From Datura wrightii (taxonomy: Eukaryota; Streptophyta; Magnoliopsida; Solanales; Solanaceae): DNA of 64,000 bases. Made by a program: the position numbers and the translations under genes. How positions within the stretch are numbered: the stretch's first letter is position 1; the number at the start of each line of letters is the position of its first letter. The stretch spans positions 157,730,501 to 157,794,500 of the forward strand of contig JASDFA010000010.1 in assembly GCA_035772735.1 (NCBI GenBank), given 5' to 3'. Positions 25,680 to 37,451 of the stretch are shown here, in pieces. The notes beneath the pieces were generated by a model. That model saw only the letters and a program-made list of their open reading frames with translations. It did not search any database and had not been told where the DNA came from.

Positions 25680-25990
25680 TATTTTACGACGGATAACACA
25701 GCCAGTAGAACTAACACAAGTGCGCGACATTGACCAATAATAGATGTTGGACCACAGGAGTCTCTAGTGCAGTAAACTGCCAATATCCAACTGCCATTTG
25801 CCCAACACGGCAACCACTTGTTCATCACCACATATTCTCCAAGATACTAGTATTATAGAATAGTAACATCTATCAACTGCTCCAACACACATGGTTCCTT
25901 TGTGGAGAATCAAAAACCAGAATATTCTCCACCAAAACACATGCACCACCTAAATCTCTAGCCAACGACCTCTGGTATACGGTGAACACT
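25680..25990 (+). repeat. diverged duplicated segment B (partner 27890-28080)
   Basis: Blocks shared with 27890-28080: GACCACA followed by TCT..TGCAGTAA and C.GCC, then ATGGTTCC and TGTAGAAATAGAATCAA-like sequence. It is collinear with segment A and its partner, which suggests one ancient duplication of the whole stretch. Confidence is limited because the blocks are short. Confidence 0.4.
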
Positions 25991-26308
25991 GATCTTAAAA
26001 CATTCTCATTTGTGTACAAAATAAAACAGAAAAAAGGTTAAGCAAGGGTCAAAAGACTGTGAGCCTACAATTTAATTACATGGCGTAGCATTTGTTTCTT
26101 TAGTCCGAGCCTTTACATTTGTCCAAACCACTCCAAACTTCTTCCCGACCATCTAATTCCAATGTAACTCACGGACTCTATTTTATTAGGTAGCCGATTG
26201 TGCGAGTTGCTTCGCCCCAAAATGAAGAGTTAATTTTTTAAATAACCACTCAATTAAGAGTAGTTCATTCAAAAAGTATTTTTTTTTAATTTTTATAATT
26301 ACTAAACA

Positions 26309-26581
26309 CACTACTAAAAGATTATTATTTTTTTATTGAAAATTTTTATTGAAAATGTTAAGTGACTACTCCCACTGATTATCGGTAGGAAAAGAAAAAA
26401 TAATAGTATTTTTACATGAAAAAAATCATGAAATTTCTCACTATTTCAGTGAGAATCTGTTTCGCACCATGCATTTTTCCCAGTGAACTATTTCGGTGAA
26501 AAATGAGTGGGAAAATCATATTTTATAACACAAATTCTTTATTAATTTGCGGTGAAAAAAAATCTCTTTTCCTAGTAGTAC
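26309..26581. mobile_element. CACTA-like MITE
   Basis: Left end CACTACTAAAAGA pairs with the complement of the right end (TACTACTAGGAAAAGAG), close to the CACTA terminal consensus of plants. Length about 270 bp, with internal short inverted phrases (TTCAGTGAGAA, GGTGAAAAATGAG) and no coding frame. A 3-bp target duplication could not be confirmed. Confidence 0.5.
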
Positions 26582-27119
26582 TATTGATATACTATTCACA
26601 AAGTCACTCAACCAGTTTAGGTGATTTTTTAATTTAGTTCTGTTAATGTGAAAATTTTATATTAAGCCAATTTTTTTAAAAATAAAATGTTATCCATTTT
26701 TATCATTTTATTGACTCACCCTACTTGACCCGATCCATTAAAACTGTACCGGTCAAATATGTAACCTTTTATTTTACCCTAGTTCTGATAAATTAATCAC
26801 AGTATGATAGTAATAGTGTGATTCAATTAAAAATTAAAAATTCAGTTGGTAAACAGATAAGTTATTTCAGAATTAAAATTATATTTTATATAATTAAAAA
26901 TATATATTTAATCTGGAATAAATTTTTATCTTCAGTTAAATAAAATATAAATTTAATCTCACTTTTAATCTTAAATATTTCACCATATTTTGTTCAAGCT
27001 GATATTATTTTATTCTACTTTTTAAATAAGATAAATTAATTTCAAAATTATAGTCTCATATTATAATTTTGAATAATTTTATAAGCGACCAAACGATCCC
27101 TAAAAATATTTAAGACGGT

Positions 27120-28080
27120 ATAATAAGCAATCAACAAGAGCATTTTCCTTGACCAATAGCAATAGGTGACACGAGTCTACATTCTTGCCTTTTTGGTGAT
27201 CCAGGGGACCCTTTTTATCTCCATAATAATTATTCCTTTCTTACTACAAGCAGTGAGACATCTGTTTGTTTGATGATAAAACAGCTTATGTATGGAAGAT
27301 CCATTGTCCAAGTAACTGCTGCCACCTATTAGGAACTTGCTATTTTTATTTTGATTCGAGAAGATTCAATATATATCCCATAATGCATAATATAAGGTAT
27401 GTACGACTATTAAAGGTTCGTAGGAAGACTATGATATTTTTCGATTTAAGAAATCAAAATAAGAGGAAAATAGAGTAAATCATACTCGTATAAGATTAAA
27501 AGAAAGAAAAAAAAGAGAGAAAAAGAATCGAATTGCCATAGTGAAGCAATCGAAAGGTCGAGTCATGCAAAGTGATGTTGTAGAAAACTAACCGTCTGGA
27601 CCCACCATTAAGGCAGGCATAGGCAACCTTCATTTGGATGTAATTGTGGCGTGTTACTTTTTCTCCTTCCTCTTTAAGGCAATCAGTTGAGCAACATCAT
27701 GGTTGACAGAGACTTCGTTAACATTTCCTATCTGGAGTTATTTGGATAAAAACTCAATTTTAGCAGATAATGATGATGCACAGGTAAAGGTATTAAAGAA
27801 ATCTCTAACTTATCTCCATGTGAAAATATGAAAATTTTACATAAAACATTTATTAGACTTTTGGTACAAAACTATAATTTTAGAGCAATCTAATGTGCTT
27901 CAAGGCAGAGGACTCTGCAATCAAGTGACAAATTGACGGACAATGGACCACATTCTGGTGCAGTAACGGCCATTACCTAAAAACAAACCAGCAGTATCTG
28001 CGGGCTATGGTTCCATCATGTAGAAATAGAATCAAGATCACAAAAGATCCCCACACAAATTCATGGGCAGACCTTCTCTC
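27120..28080 (+). repeat. partner copies of duplicated segments A and B, 3' of the CIPK gene
   Basis: 27120-27690 corresponds to 22250-22680 and 27890-28080 to 25680-25990, in the same order and orientation. This copy lies in the 3' flank of the CIPK gene, which is on the minus strand. No open frame longer than 80 codons with gene-like content is present. Confidence 0.45.
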
Positions 28081-28720
28081 GCACACAGAAACATATCTCA
28101 TTCATGCACAGACGGATGTAGAACTTCATATTCGGGTTCAATTAAATTCAATAAGCTCAAATAATGTATTTTCATTAAGAAATTTATTAAATATATATGT
28201 GCTTATATATTAAAATAAAAAGTCAACTTTTAGCAATTTGAAGTGTTCATCTTAAATTCAAAATCCTAATTCTGACTAGCACATGTTGAAATTAAAAGGA
28301 AAATGGATCATTAGAAAACAAGGATGTCAACTGGGAGGCAGAGTAGGTTCAACTAAACTTTGTTGTTTTCGTCTAGAATTTTGTTGTACATATCTTATGA
28401 GATAAAAATTACAACATATAAATATCATACAATGAAATCATACTCTTATTCTGAATCCACTAATATTAGATTCTTGATACGTCTCTACCATAGCCGGCTG
28501 AAGCAGTTTACACAAACTCCAGTGAGATTAAAATTACCCATATAACTTGCAAAGTATTTACAGATGGCTGACCAAAGAAAATGCAATTCACCATAATATT
28601 GAACAAAATTGCTCTAGAAAGGGCGCAAAGTAAATTGGCACTATATAGTTAAGGTTTATCTCTGGTCCATATAACTTCAACAAGAACCTATAATTTACAT
28701 GGAGTAACTAGCACTGCAGT

Positions 28721-30073
28721 TTAGTCTCGGCCGTTATTCTCGCCTTGCCATGTCCAAACAATATCTTTGAGGCAAGGCCGTACATCTTCCTCATAGAATT
28801 TCCTATACTCTAAGGTGTCTCCAGCAGATTTGGAGAACTCAACAACAGCAACTTCTGGTGCAACTTCAAACACTTCAGCCACCACTGACAATTTCCCTTT
28901 GCGCCCCTCGGATGTTCCTTGCATCTTCACCTTGAATTCCTTAGCAGATATAATCTGAAAATTCACCTTCTTGGCTAAAGATTCCAGCTTTGACATGATC
29001 GTGGAGGCAGAGCATTTGGATGTGAACAGTGAGCCAGATTTCCTCCTACCTTCAATGAAAAGGCTTGACAAATCGAACCCGGAAGACATTGCTGATATGA
29101 ATTCAAATGCATTGTAAAAAGGCGGAACTGACTTTGATCTTCCCCCCAAGTTTGGTTCTAAGCTCTCCTGTTTCTGATCAGTATTTTCTTCAATTGAAGA
29201 AAAAGAAGATGATCTACTAAATTCTTTCAGAAACCAAGGGACCCTTGTTACAGCAGGAATTGTAATTCTTTTTTCTGGATCAGCTACAAGAAGCTTTGAA
29301 ATCAGTTTCTTGGCTTCTGGGGAAAACCAGGGAGGAAACTCATATTCTCCTTTGAAAACTTTCCTGTACATCTTCATCAAGTTCTCATGCTTAAATGGTA
29401 GAAACCCAGCCAAGAGAACATACAAAATAACCCCACAAGACCAAATATCTGATTTAGCTCCATCATACCCTTTTTTCCTTAGCACTTCAGGGGCAACATA
29501 AGCTGGAGTTCCACACTGGGTATGAAGCAAACCGTCACTCCTCAATTGCTCCGACAAAGCCGACAACCCAAAATCTGAGACCTTCAAGTTCTCATTTTCA
29601 TCAAGAAGCAAATTTTCAGGCTTCAAATCCCGGTGAAATACACCGCGGCTATGGCAGAAATCCACAGCGCTGATCAATTGCTGAAAGTATTTTCTGGCGA
29701 CATCTTCCTTAAGCTTCCCATTAGCAACCTTAGCGAAAAGCTCACCCCCTCTGACATACTCCATAACAGCAAAGATCTTTTGCTTTGTAGCCATGACTTC
29801 TTTGAGTTCCACGATGTTTGGGTGTCGAACTAAGCGCATGATAGAAATTTCTCGAATGATTTGCTCCATCATTCCTTCCCTCTTAACATGGTCCTTATTG
29901 ATTACCTTAATAGCAACGCTCTCTGAAGTTTTGATATCCCTGCCGTAATAGACCTTGGCAAATGTTCCTTGTCCTAATAGCCTCCCCATCTCGTACTTGC
30001 CGAATATGATGCTTCTCGCTCCATCCATCAACTGGTCCGTTTCTTGCTTCGATTGATCAATTGGGTCTTCCAT
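28721..30073 (-). CDS. CIPK5: CBL-interacting protein kinase (SnRK3), 450 aa, intronless
   Basis: Ser/Thr kinase activated by calcineurin-B-like calcium sensors, acting on ion transport and stress signalling. Kinase domain about residues 27-281: GQGTFAKVYYG glycine loop, ATP lysine Lys56, HRDLKPEN with catalytic Asp149, DFG at 167-169, activation loop up to APE at 194-196, all intact. The NAF/FISL motif NAFEFISAMSSGFDLSSLF begins at residue 321 and binds the CBL. The C-terminal phosphatase-interaction region includes RKGKLSVVAEVFEVAPE and ends in KDIVWTW. Overall the protein is closest, from memory, to the intronless CIPK5/CIPK25 pair, including the EFISxMSSGFDLSSLF form, so the symbol is tentative. 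Start ATG 30071-30073 precedes the conserved kinase start by 26 residues. A minus-strand TATATATA lies about 90-100 bp upstream. Frames on the other strand inside it are shadows. Confidence 0.95.
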   Translation of the reverse strand: MEDPIDQSKQETDQLMDGARSIIFGKYEMGRLLGQGTFAKVYYGRDIKTSESVAIKVINKDHVKREGMMEQIIREISIMRLVRHPNIVELKEVMATKQKIFAVMEYVRGGELFAKVANGKLKEDVARKYFQQLISAVDFCHSRGVFHRDLKPENLLLDENENLKVSDFGLSALSEQLRSDGLLHTQCGTPAYVAPEVLRKKGYDGAKSDIWSCGVILYVLLAGFLPFKHENLMKMYRKVFKGEYEFPPWFSPEAKKLISKLLVADPEKRITIPAVTRVPWFLKEFSRSSSFSSIEENTDQKQESLEPNLGGRSKSVPPFYNAFEFISAMSSGFDLSSLFIEGRRKSGSLFTSKCSASTIMSKLESLAKKVNFQIISAKEFKVKMQGTSEGRKGKLSVVAEVFEVAPEVAVVEFSKSAGDTLEYRKFYEEDVRPCLKDIVWTWQGENNGRD

Positions 30074-30162
30074 AAAGCAACAGAATGGTTTCTATAAGTG
30101 ATTAGCAGATGCAAGAAGAAATCTTGCTATTTTGCTGAACTGGGGCAGGAGTTTAAACTGGA

Positions 30163-30172
30163 ATATATATAA
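30163..30172 (-). promoter_or_regulatory. TATA box of the CIPK gene
   Basis: TATATATA on the minus strand, about 90 bp before the start codon. This places the transcription start near 30130 and leaves a short leader. It also means the proline/serine-rich frame at 30153-30359 lies mostly upstream of transcription. Confidence 0.55.
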
Positions 30173-30551
30173 GATTCGTATAGTCCATTCTAAAAATATG
30201 AGGGAGATGACGGCGATTTTGGGATTGCAATAATGTGATGGAGGAAGAAGAGAGTGGGGGTGGTGAGGACTGGGGAGTGTGGGAAACAAATAGGAAAGCA
30301 GTGGGCTGTCCGCTAGTTATTGGAGGACATGGTTTGGGTAATAGTGATAGGAGCGGCAAAGCCCATAGAATTTAGAAATATCTGTCTTTTTTTATTTCAC
30401 ACGATGTTCACTACAATACACAATTAAATTTAACCATTTCCTAGTGAAAGAAATCTCATGCTTAAGATTTTAATACAAATTATTTTATTAAAATAAAAGA
30501 ATACTTACTATTTCATAATAATTTTAGTGATTAAAAAGATTTGTGTTTGAT

Positions 30552-30717
30552 TACATACCTAATCCATTATGGAGTATTATTTTGAAAATTTTGGCAATCA
30601 TTATATATCCCGGACAAATTAAGAAAAATAATTCAGTACATACATAATCCGTTACGGAGTATTATTTTGTAAATTTTGGCAATCATATTTCCCGACAAAT
30701 TAAGAAAAATAATTCAG
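30552..30717. repeat. imperfect tandem duplication, 85 and 81 bp
   Basis: Unit 1 (30552-30636) and unit 2 (30637-30717) both run from TACATAC.TAATCC through GGAGTATTATTTTG and GACAAATTAAGAAAAATAAT to TTCAG. They differ by a few substitutions and a 4-bp length difference. Confidence 0.9.
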
Positions 30718-31790
30718 ACTAAAAGCGTTCAATTATTGTCATTTTAATTATAAGCATTCTTAGTATTTCTCCACTGTTCTGACTTCACCAATGCATACTT
30801 TTCTTTTTGTTTTCTTGGAATTGAGTGAGCTCGTGAATAATAAAGAATATTAAAATAATAATAATAATAAGAGAAGTGATAAGGTTTATAGGTGAATTTG
30901 AACCGTGCATTCTAGCGGCACGAGGTGATGTTTCAACCTGGTCCAACTCGAATCACTGTGAAAAATTAAAATTAAAATATTTTTTATTTTTTATTTAAAA
31001 AAAATTTAGTTTAGGCTCTAACATTTATTGAGAGTTGATTAATATATTATCATCAATGCGTGGGATATTCAATAATCCTATAACACTATTTTACTCCTAA
31101 CAAATACTCTAGCATATTTTGAGAGTTAGACTAATGCATATTTAAGAGGTGACTGGTGTTTAAAATCTTGTGCACAATTAGCTGATGTGCGGTTTGTATG
31201 AAGTTGACAAATTTCGGATCAAATTGTTCGTTCCTTTAGTTTTTTTTTCTCCTCCTTGTAATTGAGGTATCATGAGTGAAATGAAATGAGGTACGTAAAT
31301 GAGTAAAACAATTAGGGGATGAAAATGAATAGAATATCATGAGTAAAATTAAATTTATAAATTTTAAATATATGAGTTTGAAGAATTTTATTATTTGAAG
31401 TTAGGGACTATCAAGCTAAAATTCAGATAAAAAGATCTTAAGTTCGCTTGTAAAAAAAAAAAAATCTAATATGTCTAAAGGTTAATTTTAAAACGGTTAA
31501 ACTTACAACTTTTTACACACTCAACTATAATTCAAGTGATGATTCCAAAATTAGCTATTGTGCAGTTGCTAACCTTTTAGGAAATCGCACGCAATGACTT
31601 TGGAAATCGGCGGTCTTAAATTTTCGACCTCAGCCTTACTTCATGCATGAATCTCAAAATTCATAAAAATAACTAAAATGTATTACATTTAAAATTTTAT
31701 TCATGACATAATCGAGGTCAAAAATTCAAAATCACTCGCCTAGTCGCCTCAATAGTTAACCGAACGGAAGGAGTACTGTATTAAAGAGTT

Positions 31791-32003
31791 CTATAGATCA
31801 TCTCCGTGACTGTCAGTGGGCTTCATAAGGTTTTTACCCGCATCATCTAGCCCATAGGTCCTTTTTGCAGCCCACATAGCAATCTTCATAAATTCTGGGT
31901 AAGTGCAGTCCACACATAAAAGTCCAGCATCATTGGGATTACGGGTGTCAAAATTCAAATTTGTGGGCCGGCATTTTTGATTCCACCCTTGGATTTTGCG
32001 CAA
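31791..32003 (-). pseudogene. possible gene fragment, unrecognised
   Basis: A 70-codon minus-strand frame with no ATG at its start (TTG) and a stop just upstream. The amino-acid content looks gene-like: CRPTNLNFDTRNPN, then CVDCTYPEFMKIAMWAAK, and a charged end before the stop TAG. I cannot assign a family. It could be a captured exon or the 3' end of a dead gene; no splice partner is visible nearby. Confidence 0.3.
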
Positions 32004-32777
32004 TTTTCATATTTAACACTACATAATAAAATAATTACAAAAAATAACATGATTTATTTTATTTATATAAAATAGCAGTTTTTTTTTTCTTGATACAGTT
32101 TATAGAAAAACATGATTAGTGTATCTAAAATTTGAACCCTAACTAACTTTCTATAATTGTGCTAATTATTAAGTAATTAACAGATCATTTGGGGGAACTA
32201 ATGATTCTCCATTTGATTTCGGACTTTTCTTTTTTTACCATATTTAAAAATTTTGAAACAATTAATCCATATCAGAAAAGATTATCTCCTTAAAAAAGAT
32301 GCAGATCTTAGGAACAAATTATTTTATTTTTTGGTGTGTCATCGCTATTTATGAAAAAACTGAAACAGTTAATCCATATATGAAAAAATTATCATCTTCG
32401 AAAATTGCAGATATTGGGGAGAAAGAGGACGGAGGCAAGAGAGATTAGGTTAGGTGGAGAGAAGTGCTACAAATTATAATTAGTTTCTATAAAATGTAAT
32501 TTTTTTAATTTTTTTCTACTAAATGATAAATACATAGCATATGTTTGTTATCCTAAGGTTTTGCTTCTTTTTTACAAAGTGACCAAAGCTTAGATGGGTC
32601 AAATTGACGCGTCCCTAAATCTATTTACAAACCAAATTCGTTCAAATTGAATGTGCTACATTAATATGGACTAAACTACATATCTAATTTGGGCCACAGC
32701 CCAATTGTGTGTATTCATTTGTCTATCATGATTTATATATTAAATTGTGTCATTTGCATAAATATTTTTAATTTATA

Positions 32778-33345
32778 ATGGTCTTTAATTTTTATTTCTT
32801 AAATTTATGGTCTTTAGTATTTGTCCTCCGACACTTTAAAGTGATAAAAAGTATGATAAAAAAATACCTTTAACAGTTAAAAATAAAAAATAAAAAGATC
32901 GCAAAGCATAAGTATTTGTCTAATTTATTAAAGTATAAATTCACATAGGTTATGACTCAAAGCATAAGAAAAGTAACATGAATTTGTGCCTAAGGGGCAG
33001 AAGTTCAGTAGCATGGACTTGTACCTAGGGGCAGAAGTTTAGTAGCATAAATTTCTGCCTAAGCACAAGTTTAATAACATGAATTTATGCTATGAACTTG
33101 TGCCTTGGGGTAATTTCTGTAGGAGACTTGTGTCTTGGGGCAGAAGTTCTGTAGCATGAACTTTTGCTTTCTAGGGCTAATCTATGCTTTGTGATTTTTT
33201 TTTTTGCTTGCAAATTTTATTTGTCTTGCGATTTTTTTAAAAAAACATTAAGGGTATTTTTTTCACTTTTTATTACTTAAAAATATTGAAGGGAAAAAAT
33301 TAAAGATCATTAATTTAAGGGGTAAAAATTAAAGACCAACACAAA
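32778..33345. mobile_element. foldback element with a 34-bp minisatellite as its core
   Basis: Left arm 32783-32912 (GGTCTTTAATTTTTA, GATAAAAAGT, ATCGCAAAGCATA) pairs with the complement of right arm 33185-33345. Between the arms, about 32955-33175, lie some six degenerate units of roughly 34 bp around GGGGCAGAAGTT.AGTAGCAT and ACTTGTGCCT. The element is non-coding. The name and class are inferred from structure only. Confidence 0.65.
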
Positions 33346-33616
33346 ATAGGGGGAATCGACGGAAAATCTTAGATTGAATTTAGTTGATTAGTGCAATGTG
33401 ACGTTTCATGACAATAATTATTTTGAGTATTAGAGATTACACTTTGAATTATGATTTTAGCCTAAAATAGGGATGAGCTAAAATTATGAACACATAATTG
33501 AATCATCGAGTCGATTCCCTTTTTTCGTTCGCCAGTAGCTGTAACTCGACCTTTTGAACATAAACTAAAAACTCTTTCGGAAAGAAATTATTTTCTTTTT
33601 CGTGAAAATGAAAAAC

Positions 33617-34400
33617 TGTTATGAAATAATAAAGAAAGAACAAGAATATTATAGAGAAAGAAAGAAGGAGAGATGTTCTTATTTCTCTTGATGGATGAAA
33701 TACAATGAATGAGAATCCATCTATCCACTACAATACAAATACCTTTATAGACATTCACTATAATACAAATATATTTATAATACCCCTCTTGAATGTCTAT
33801 TTGATAGATAATGTGCCTCGTTAAAACCTTACTAGAAAAAACCCAGTGGGAAAAAATCTAGTGAAGGAAAAAGAGTACACATATCTAATAATACACATTT
33901 TGGCTGCCTCATTAAAAACCTTACAAGGAAAACCCAGTGGGACAAAACCTCGTAAGGAAAAAAGAGTACAACGCGTATTAACTCCCCCTAATTAGAACAT
34001 CCTTGAATCTTTGCATCCAGATCTTGTGCACCATCTTCTTGAAAGTTGCAGTTGGTAGAGATTTGGTAAATAAATCAGCCACATTATCACGTGAACGAAT
34101 CTGTTGCACGTTAATATCACCATTCTTTTGGAACTCATGTTTGTAGAAGAACTTTGGCAAGATGTGCTTCTTCTATCTCCTTTATGAATCCTTCTTTTAG
34201 TTGTGCTATGCATGCTGCATTATCTTCATATAAAATTGTGAGTAATTTGTCATATTTCAAATCACATTTTTCTCTAATGAGATGTATCATGGACCTCAAC
34301 CACACACATTCTCGGTTTGCTTCATAAATAACTATTATCTCAACATGATAATACAAATACCTTTATAGACATTTATTATAATACAAACATATTTATAATA
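33617..34400 (-). mobile_element. internally deleted Ty1/copia retrotransposon with target-site duplication
   Basis: On the minus strand the order is: a 54-bp piece of LTR start (34400 to about 34347), then directly the RNase H end of pol (about 34346-33978), a spacer, a purine tract near 33783-33795, and the 3' LTR (33782-33617). The LTR-start piece matches the first 52 bp of the 3' LTR with about four differences. AAAAC flanks both ends (33612-33616 and 34401-34405), a 5-bp target duplication. RNase H signatures seen include YEDNAACIAQLKEGFIK and DNVADLFTKSLPTATFKKM, but they lie in different frames, so the gene is broken. Most of gag-pol is absent. Confidence 0.8.
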
Positions 34401-35312
34401 AAAACAATATTGTATCAGCTGACATGTTCGACCATATTGACATACTACGTAATAAATTGCAAAGGCAAAATTAGTAAACGAAAAAGTAAAATAATAGGAT
34501 GTTATTATGTATGAATTTGTTTTCAAATTGTCATTGTAGTTCCAACATTCTGAAGCTTCTAATTGATTAAAGATCAATTTATGGGGTTGAGATTTCCTAG
34601 CATTGTGTCAAGTTGCTTTATAGTTTATGCTAATTCAGAAATACAATGGTCCAAATAGCAGTCACGTTCTGAAATTCATTATCTTTTTTCTTACATAAGC
34701 CTAAGTCAAAGCCATTAATTAAAAGAAGGAAAAAGAAGAGGTCGAACTAAAACGGCACATTATAAAAATTGACACGACTTTACAAAAGAGATGATATCAT
34801 GGGGCGCATCATCTCTTAACTTTTTTGGACAAGTACCTTTTCCACAGTCGTGAATTCAGAATTTTAATTTAATGAATTTAATTTTTGAAATTTTTAATAT
34901 TAAATTTATTATAATTTTAAAATTATAATATTAAAATTTTTATATTTATATATTAATTATATTTTATAATAAAAAAATATTAAATTCAGATGAAATTATT
35001 CGCATTTGCCTAACCACTATACCCGCCACTAGATTAAGACTAGTCGGTTACGTTAGTCTTGGTTGCATTTGTGTGGTGGGAAATGCAAGCCCGATCGTGG
35101 TATTAAAAACTGAATATAAGTGAAGTTTCTCGACACGTGAAAGGATATCCGGACCCAATTGTTGAAGGAAACTCTAATATTCTAGTGTGTTTTGTTCATC
35201 ATAAAATGGTATTAATAGTTTTGACACATTCTAGATTAAACATTGGTCTACGTGATATTTATTATTATGTGATTGCATTGTGAAAAAAAATTCTACGCCT
35301 CCTAATATTTTA

Positions 35313-36203
35313 CTTTCTTTCTTCTATTCTATTTTAATTGTTAGGATAAGAGGTGGACATAATTTGGGTCAACTCAAAATTTAAATCGAAATTCGATTTT
35401 TTTTGGATATTGGGTTGAATTTTTAAATTTTAGATTTCGTTTTTAAAATTTATGGATTGGATATCGGATTTAGTATTATGAATTTTTGGATATTCAAAAA
35501 TTTGAAACTTTTATATCTTATATTTGACCCTACTCAATTACTCATATCATACGTGTCATATAATAATGAGTCCAATTTTCAAGGTCCAATAGATTAATAC
35601 CTACGACCCATCACAATATTAAATTAATATGAAATTTTCTATTAAACAAATATAAAAATATAAAATATTTCATGAGCAAGTAAAGTTTAATACACCGGCA
35701 TGGGTGGTAGAGTCACCTCTCTCTTGTTAATTGTAGAGAGTTGTAAATTTGAAGGAGCAAACAATTATGTGGATTAAAGTTGTTAGTTATTATGGTCTAC
35801 CTAAAAAGCTCAAAAGTCAAAACCAAAAATCCAAAACATCCAAACCGATCAATCCGAAACCGAACTTAAAAAATTCAATCCAATCCGAATTTATTTGAAT
35901 TGTATTTTCTTAATCCGAAATTCTCATATCCAATTTGATGACCCGAACGCTCACCCCTAGTTAGGATAAAATTTACACTCATTAAGAAAAAATTAATAGG
36001 GATAATAATTTGACTAATATAATCCTATTAATATTTTGAAAACATGCAATAATAATTTTTTTTACATTTTAGAATGACTTTAAGTACTAAGGGTAGAATT
36101 GGAAAAAACATGATCAATAATTATCTCTTGAATTTAGAAACTAGCAAGTATTTTAAAACAACTATTTTTAGTATACCTAGCAATTAAAATATAACGGATG
36201 AAG
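35313..36203. mobile_element. third copy of the 25048 MITE family, split by another element
   Basis: The outer MITE (35313-35348 plus 35960-36203, reverse orientation) matches the 25103-25357 copy: its complement reads CTTCATCCGTTATATTTTAA, then TAGTACTTAAAGTCATT and CCTATTAATTTTTTCTTAA. TA flanks it at 35311-35312 and 36204-36205. It is interrupted at GTTAGGATA. Confidence 0.75.
35349..35959. mobile_element. MULE-like MITE with 9-bp target-site duplication
   Basis: Flanked by the perfect direct repeat GTTAGGATA at 35340-35348 and 35960-35968; nine bp is the Mutator-like duplication length. The ends are weakly inverted: left AGAGGTGGACA...TTTGGGT against right complement CTAGGGGTGAGCGTTCGGGT. 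Inner arms also mirror one another (TTGGATATTGGGTTG, complement of CAATCCAATCCGAA). Non-coding. It sits inside the older MITE described above. Confidence 0.75.
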
Positions 36204-37451
36204 TAATATAATTTATTGGGGCACGAATAAAATTTTATATTAATTAATATATTCATTATTATGTGATTGTATTGCGAGAAATTAAAATATCACAGCTTCA
36301 AATATTCTTAATAATGTGCAAAATCTTTTAAAAAGAAAAATTATGCGAATGCATTTCGAAAAGAACAATATCATATTATGTTTAAAATATTTTTTGAAAT
36401 TTCTCTAATCCAACAACTAATATCAAAACTATAATTTGGCAAAATCGTTTTGAAAATAGAAGAGTGAGAATATAAAATTCAATTTACTGTCATTTGAGAA
36501 CTTGGACACACATACAAATAAAAAACAAAGAAGTTAGTATAGATTTTGATGACCGTAAATATTTAAATGATATGAAAGACACACAATTAAACAAACCTAC
36601 TAATATGTGAATGTCTAAAAGTTATGAAGAGCATTTCTAGTGTTCCACAACTAACCATTACTAACAAATGATGGAAAAAGGAAGTTTTCGTCATTCCAAA
36701 ATCGTTATTCAAATATTTTTAATTATGGTATTCTTATTCCATATAGGTCATGGTATAAAATTATTATTCTTGTACGACATACCAACTGTGCCCTAAGTGC
36801 AGGAGCAGAAGAGCCCATTAATGCGAAGGCGGTGAATTCAGAATTTAATATGAAATTGCAGATTATTACATTATAGAATTATAATCTATTTTTTTATTGA
36901 AGTATAAATTAAGAATGATAAATGAGTGAGTTAGGTTAAAATTAGATAAATAAAAAATAAATGATTAATAAATGAATATATTTTTAGTCCACCTAATTAT
37001 CTTAGCAATCAAGATCGTAGAGACTGTGTTAATCAATATCGAGTAAAATTAAAGAAGGAGGAGGAGGATGAGAAGAAGAAAAAGCAGCAAATAATGAGGC
37101 TTTTGTCTGAAGTTGATAAATACCAATTGCAGATGCAAAGTTTTTGGAAAAGTGTGTGCGCCTTATTAAATGAAATCCAAGTAAATAGGCTATCCCACAA
37201 ATTATTTCTTTTAAATTTGTTGAATTGAACGAGTTAAAAATGGATTGAATTAATAAATGAGTGGGTCATTAATTCATATAAACTTGAATTGCATTAACGG
37301 GTCATGTTTGCATAGGTTGCTAGTAAAGGTGGCAAACGGACGGGTAGAGTCGAATATGGGTGATTCCAAAATGAATCAGGTGAAAAAGGATAAAGTATCC
37401 GAACCACTCCCTAATTACAAATATTTTTTATTTTTCTTTTTCTACTTTTAA

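Noticed and set aside
30153..30359. Proline/serine-rich minus-strand frame upstream of CIPK, a possible uORF or separate gene
   Set aside because: It crosses the predicted TATA box, so most of it would not be transcribed; composition is of a pyrimidine-rich promoter stretch.
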